A stretch of DNA of 64,000 nucleotides. It comes from CALBPI01 sp045110335 (GTDB lineage: Bacteria > Pseudomonadota > Gammaproteobacteria > Steroidobacterales > Woeseiaceae). Below the pieces are notes generated by a model. It saw only the letters and a list, made by a program, of their open reading frames with translations. It was not told where the DNA came from and made no database searches. Location: positions 1 through 64,000 of the forward strand of contig JBGCGB010000001.1 in assembly GCA_045110335.1 (NCBI GenBank). The letters run 5' to 3'. This document shows positions 61,106 through 64,000 of this stretch, in pieces (position 1 is the first letter of the stretch; each line of letters begins with the position of its first letter). The position numbers were made by a program, and so were the translations under genes.

Positions 61106-62041
61106 CTATTTAAAGGTGTTGAGGTAGTCGATCAGTACCGGGTTGACGCGATCTGGCGCTTCCAATTGCAGGAAATGTCCTACGCCGTCAACAAGCGTCG
61201 CATCGAAATCTGCATACTGCCGATTACGTTCCGTCATTGTCGGCGGTTGTGATGGGCTAGCAGCGGCATTGATTGCCCTGACCGGCACACCTGCCGCGCG
61301 AAACATCGCTGGTGAGTCCAGTTGCGCATAGTCATAGAGCAATCCGATTGCCGCATCAGGGTCCGATTGCGTGCCTTGTTTGATGATCCACTTCGTGAGT
61401 GAAGGTTCTGCTGCCGGACCGGTCATGAAAGTGAACATGTTGGCGAGATTGGCATTGAAGTCAGCTTTGAAGGGTTGAATCATCGCTTCTGATTGCGCCG
61501 GGTCATAGCTCAGCTCCGCATCATGTAATGAGTCAACCGCGATGACGCCGACCGCTATTCCGTTAAGTTGGCTTGCAGCCTGCAAAGCGACTAACCCGCC
61601 CATCGAATGACCGACGAGCACGGCCCGTTCAATGCCAAGCGATTCGACAACGGCTTGTACGTCATCACCGTAACCACTGACTGTCCATGCTGCGCGCCCT
61701 GTTCCGGATGCACCATGACCGGCGAGGTCTAGGGTGACAACGCGAAAACCAGCTTCGGAAAGCGGTGTTATTTGTTCGCGCCAATAGGCTTGGTTGCACG
61801 ACCACCCGTGGATAAGGACTGCCGTTGTGGTGCCTTCACCATAACTGGCGTAGGCGATAGGAATACCGTCTTGACTGTCTATGACGTTTTGGCCCGGCAT
61901 TGAGGTCTTGCCTGTATTTGCGGCCGCCGTTTGCAGTGCTGAGTCTCCTTCGATCGCGGCTTTGCCGCAAGCCATGAGCATTGCAGTAGCGCCCAACATC
62001 GCGATGGTTCTGACTAGAGATGACATAGCTTTGATACTCAT
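61106..62041 (-). CDS. Alpha/beta-hydrolase lipoprotein
   Basis: 311 residues. The lipobox LMAC follows a signal with MSSLVRTIAMLGATAM. The hydrolase has AVLIHGWSCNQAYWREQITP, VVTLDLAGHGASG, and the elbow VLVGHSMGGLVALQ with the Ser nucleophile; the catalytic His is in VDGVGHFLQLEAP. The ATG at 62041 is preferred to a TTG at 62062. Envelope-anchored esterase or lactonase activity is expected. It lies 199 bases upstream, in transcription order, of the VOC lipoprotein pair and may belong to the same operon. Confidence 0.9.
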   Translation of the reverse strand: MSIKAMSSLVRTIAMLGATAMLMACGKAAIEGDSALQTAAANTGKTSMPGQNVIDSQDGIPIAYASYGEGTTTAVLIHGWSCNQAYWREQITPLSEAGFRVVTLDLAGHGASGTGRAAWTVSGYGDDVQAVVESLGIERAVLVGHSMGGLVALQAASQLNGIAVGVIAVDSLHDAELSYDPAQSEAMIQPFKADFNANLANMFTFMTGPAAEPSLTKWIIKQGTQSDPDAAIGLLYDYAQLDSPAMFRAAGVPVRAINAAASPSQPPTMTERNRQYADFDATLVDGVGHFLQLEAPDRVNPVLIDYLNTFK

Positions 62042-62172
62042 TTTGACGGTTACTTTAGTCAAGACTCTACCGAGAAAACGATAGACCCATCAAGAAATCT
62101 GCGCTGCGTGACACTTTTGTGATAGCTGGCTGGCAAAGTACCGCGGTAATTGTTCATTACTTTGGTTAGAAA

Positions 62173-62937
62173 ATGCAGGGTCAACCGGTCAAATTAGAGA
62201 CGTATCGCCAACAGCGAATGGAAGCTATGCCTCAAAGCCGTATTTTAGTGGTCGAAGACGAGCAAGACATTGCGTCGCTGGTCGAGATGCATTTGGTCGA
62301 CCAACACTTCGACGTCACCGTCCACCATGACGGACATCAAGCATTGCAGGCGGCAACGTCGCAATCGTGGGACCTCATGCTGCTCGATGTTCGCTTACCC
62401 GGTTGCGATGGTCTCGAGATTTGTAAGCAAGTGCGTTCAGCTGGCATTAAGACGCCCATCATGTTTATCAGTGCGAAGACGACAGAACTGGATCGCGTGC
62501 TGGGTCTTGAGCTTGGTGCTGATGACTACCTGGTGAAACCATTTAGCATTTTGGAGTTGCTGGCTCGTGTCAAAGCGATTCTGCGACGAAGTGAGCAGTT
62601 AACAATCGCGCCTGCGACGAGTGACGAAGCAGTCTTGCAACTTGGCGAATTGGTGGCTGATCCGGCAGCACGTACCGTCAAGGTTAATCATGTAGAGATT
62701 GATCTGACCGCACGCGAGTTCGACTTGCTGTTGCACTTTATGCGCGCTCCGGGCCGTGTCTTTAATCGCGCGGAATTGTTAGATCAGGTATGGGGATACG
62801 GCTACGCCGGTTACGAACACACGGTGAACTCTCACATCAATCGCTTACGCGGAAAAATTGAACGCAATCCTGCCCAGCCGGACTACGTGGTGACTGTCTG
62901 GGGCGTTGGTTACAAGATGATCGGGCCTGCACCGTGA
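62173..62937 (+). CDS. OmpR/PhoB-family response regulator
   Basis: 254 residues. Receiver domain: RILVVEDEQDIASLVEMHL, the phospho-Asp in DLMLLDVRLPGCDGLEI and Lys in DDYLVKPFSILELL. Winged-helix DNA-binding domain: LTAREFDLLLHFMRAPGRVF, NRAELLDQVWGYGYAG, and HINRLRGKIERNP. Starts at 62173, 62218 and 62227 are all possible; the last gives the standard receiver N-terminus but a poorly spaced ribosome site. It overlaps the kinase gene by four bases (GTGA). Confidence 0.94.
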   Translation: MQGQPVKLETYRQQRMEAMPQSRILVVEDEQDIASLVEMHLVDQHFDVTVHHDGHQALQAATSQSWDLMLLDVRLPGCDGLEICKQVRSAGIKTPIMFISAKTTELDRVLGLELGADDYLVKPFSILELLARVKAILRRSEQLTIAPATSDEAVLQLGELVADPAARTVKVNHVEIDLTAREFDLLLHFMRAPGRVFNRAELLDQVWGYGYAGYEHTVNSHINRLRGKIERNPAQPDYVVTVWGVGYKMIGPAP

Positions 62938-64000
62938 CCCGTCTACACATCCGGTTTGCCGCCTTTCTCGCCACCTTGCTGGTTGTGATGGGCGGTGTTT
63001 TTTATGCAGTGGAAAGCAGGGGTAGTGAGCTCTATCACCAGGAACTAACCCAACGCATCAATAGCTCGATTGCGATGTATATTGCCGGTGCAGCGCCGCT
63101 GATCGTGGATAGTGCGGTGGATCGGCAGGCACTGGCAACCCTCGCTGAGCGCGCGATGGTGATTAATCCGACCGCAGAGATTTACTTACTGAACAACGAG
63201 GGCGTCGTGTTGGGTAGTAGTGTAGGGCCGCTATCAGGGTTACGAACATCAGTGCCGTTGGCGCCCATTCAAGCGTTGTTATCAAGTGATCCGCGATTAC
63301 CCATTCTCGGCGCTGACCCGCGTATGGCAGATACCGAAAAGGTGTTCTCTGTCAGCCCCGTGATGGATGCCGGTGAACAGGTCGGCTTCGTCTACGTAAT
63401 TTTGGGTGGCGCCCAGTACGCGGAGGCCGTCGCTGCCGTGGAGGCAGGTTATCAACAACGCGTCATCATGGCGGCAATCGCGATAACGCTATTGGCGGCG
63501 TTGTTGATTGGTTGGGGATTGTTTAGATGGATCACAAGACCGATTGGAAATCTAACGCGTAAAGTTCACGAATTTCGAGTGGGCGATGGACCGGAGGGAT
63601 TGCTTCAGGTGCCGGACTCCGGCAATGAGCTAAAAACGCTATCGGCCGCATTTGCGCAGATGTCACAGCGTATCGTTGATCAGGTTGAGCGAATTCGCGA
63701 AAGTGATCGATTGCGGCGTGAGTTGATCACCAACGTGTCGCACGATCTGCGAACGCCACTGGCGGCGATGCAAGGTTATTTGGATACCCTGTTGATCAAG
63801 GAACAGGACCTGGATCGCGCGGGTCGCGAAGCCCTCCTGCAAACCGCCCGTCGACATGCCGGCCGACTGGGTAACCTAATTCGCGATTTGTTCGAACTAA
63901 CCCGTTTGGATACAGGCAGCATCGCGCCCCGATTCGAAGCGTTTTCCCTCGCAGAATTGGTTAATGATGTCGCTCAGGAGTTGGGTTTCAAAGCGCATGC
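62934..64000 (+). CDS. Sensor histidine kinase, truncated by the window end
   Basis: GTG at 62934 overlaps the regulator stop (GTGA), and the frame stays open to the end of the window, about 355 residues. First helix about 7-26, a periplasmic domain about 27-178 with SSVGPLSGLRTSVPLAP, second helix about 180-200, a HAMP domain (RWITRPIGNLTRKVHEFRVG), then HisKA with NVSHDLRTPLAAMQGYL and the phosphorylated His at residue 270. The ATP-binding domain is outside the window. It is the cognate kinase of the preceding regulator. Confidence 0.93.
   Translation, partial: MTRLHIRFAAFLATLLVVMGGVFYAVESRGSELYHQELTQRINSSIAMYIAGAAPLIVDSAVDRQALATLAERAMVINPTAEIYLLNNEGVVLGSSVGPLSGLRTSVPLAPIQALLSSDPRLPILGADPRMADTEKVFSVSPVMDAGEQVGFVYVILGGAQYAEAVAAVEAGYQQRVIMAAIAITLLAALLIGWGLFRWITRPIGNLTRKVHEFRVGDGPEGLLQVPDSGNELKTLSAAFAQMSQRIVDQVERIRESDRLRRELITNVSHDLRTPLAAMQGYLDTLLIKEQDLDRAGREALLQTARRHAGRLGNLIRDLFELTRLDTGSIAPRFEAFSLAELVNDVAQELGFKAH

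Noticed and set aside
1..64000. CRISPR arrays, tRNA/rRNA genes, insertion sequences, prophage
   Set aside because: I looked for regular spaced repeats, cloverleaf-like sequences, transposase motifs and integrase motifs and saw none; small RNAs could still be missed by eye.

Overview
The window looks like chromosome from a free-living, probably marine, heterotrophic gammaproteobacterium. Evidence: a YhcB/ZapG-type division protein, YgiQ, RhlE and a CioAB-type quinol oxidase; sphingomonad/alteromonad-style TonB-dependent receptors; a FlgO/TPR membrane protein with the N-terminus typical of marine gammaproteobacteria. Genus cannot be decided. Coding density is high and genes pack into short operons with 4-base stop/start overlaps. 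I found no rRNA, tRNA, CRISPR array, insertion sequence or phage gene.

Layout. 1-10 kb: the end of an RND efflux pump, a 1342-residue internally duplicated membrane protein with a TonB-box-like string, YhcB/ZapG, YgiQ, a CNNM/CorC-type transporter and an SDR/NTF2-like pair. 10.5-16.6 kb: an amidase, then an ECF sigma/RskA anti-sigma pair divergent from an envelope operon (DUF4331, a small collagen-like lipoprotein, a DUF4198 protein whose 3' end carries a 127-bp-period tandem duplication). 16.6-20 kb: small membrane or lipoproteins, a VOC protein and the FlgO/TPR protein. 20-28.4 kb: a minus-strand acyl-CoA carboxylase operon (AtuA-like, carboxyltransferase, enoyl-CoA hydratase, biotin carboxylase/BCCP, TIGR03084, DUF2855). 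28.4-32.3 kb: RhlE helicase, a glycine-rich RRM protein with a clear terminator, and an acyl-CoA ligase. 32.4-35.4 kb: GbsR/MarR regulator plus cytochrome bd subunits. 35.4-38.1 kb: DUF427/PLP-decarboxylase pair and an orphan membrane protein.

38-49 kb is the best candidate for an undescribed system: an MFS transporter, cyclophilin and XRE-cupin regulator face a TonB receptor, hydantoinase/oxoprolinase A and B, a double ChrR-like cupin, a small membrane protein and a Gfo/Idh dehydrogenase. The two arms are separated by a symmetric divergent promoter. Together they could import a small cyclic amide across both membranes, open its ring and oxidise the product under control of a ligand-sensing repressor.

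49-64 kb: a TMEM175-like channel, a second TonB receptor with an inverted repeat over its promoter, a CHASE histidine kinase/CheY pair, an alpha/beta hydrolase lacking the nucleophile Ser followed by an aldehyde dehydrogenase and an SDR, a GT4 glycosyltransferase, two adjacent VOC-fold lipoproteins, a lipoprotein alpha/beta hydrolase, and an OmpR-type regulator with a histidine kinase cut by the window end.

All functions are from motif reading by eye; no database search was run.
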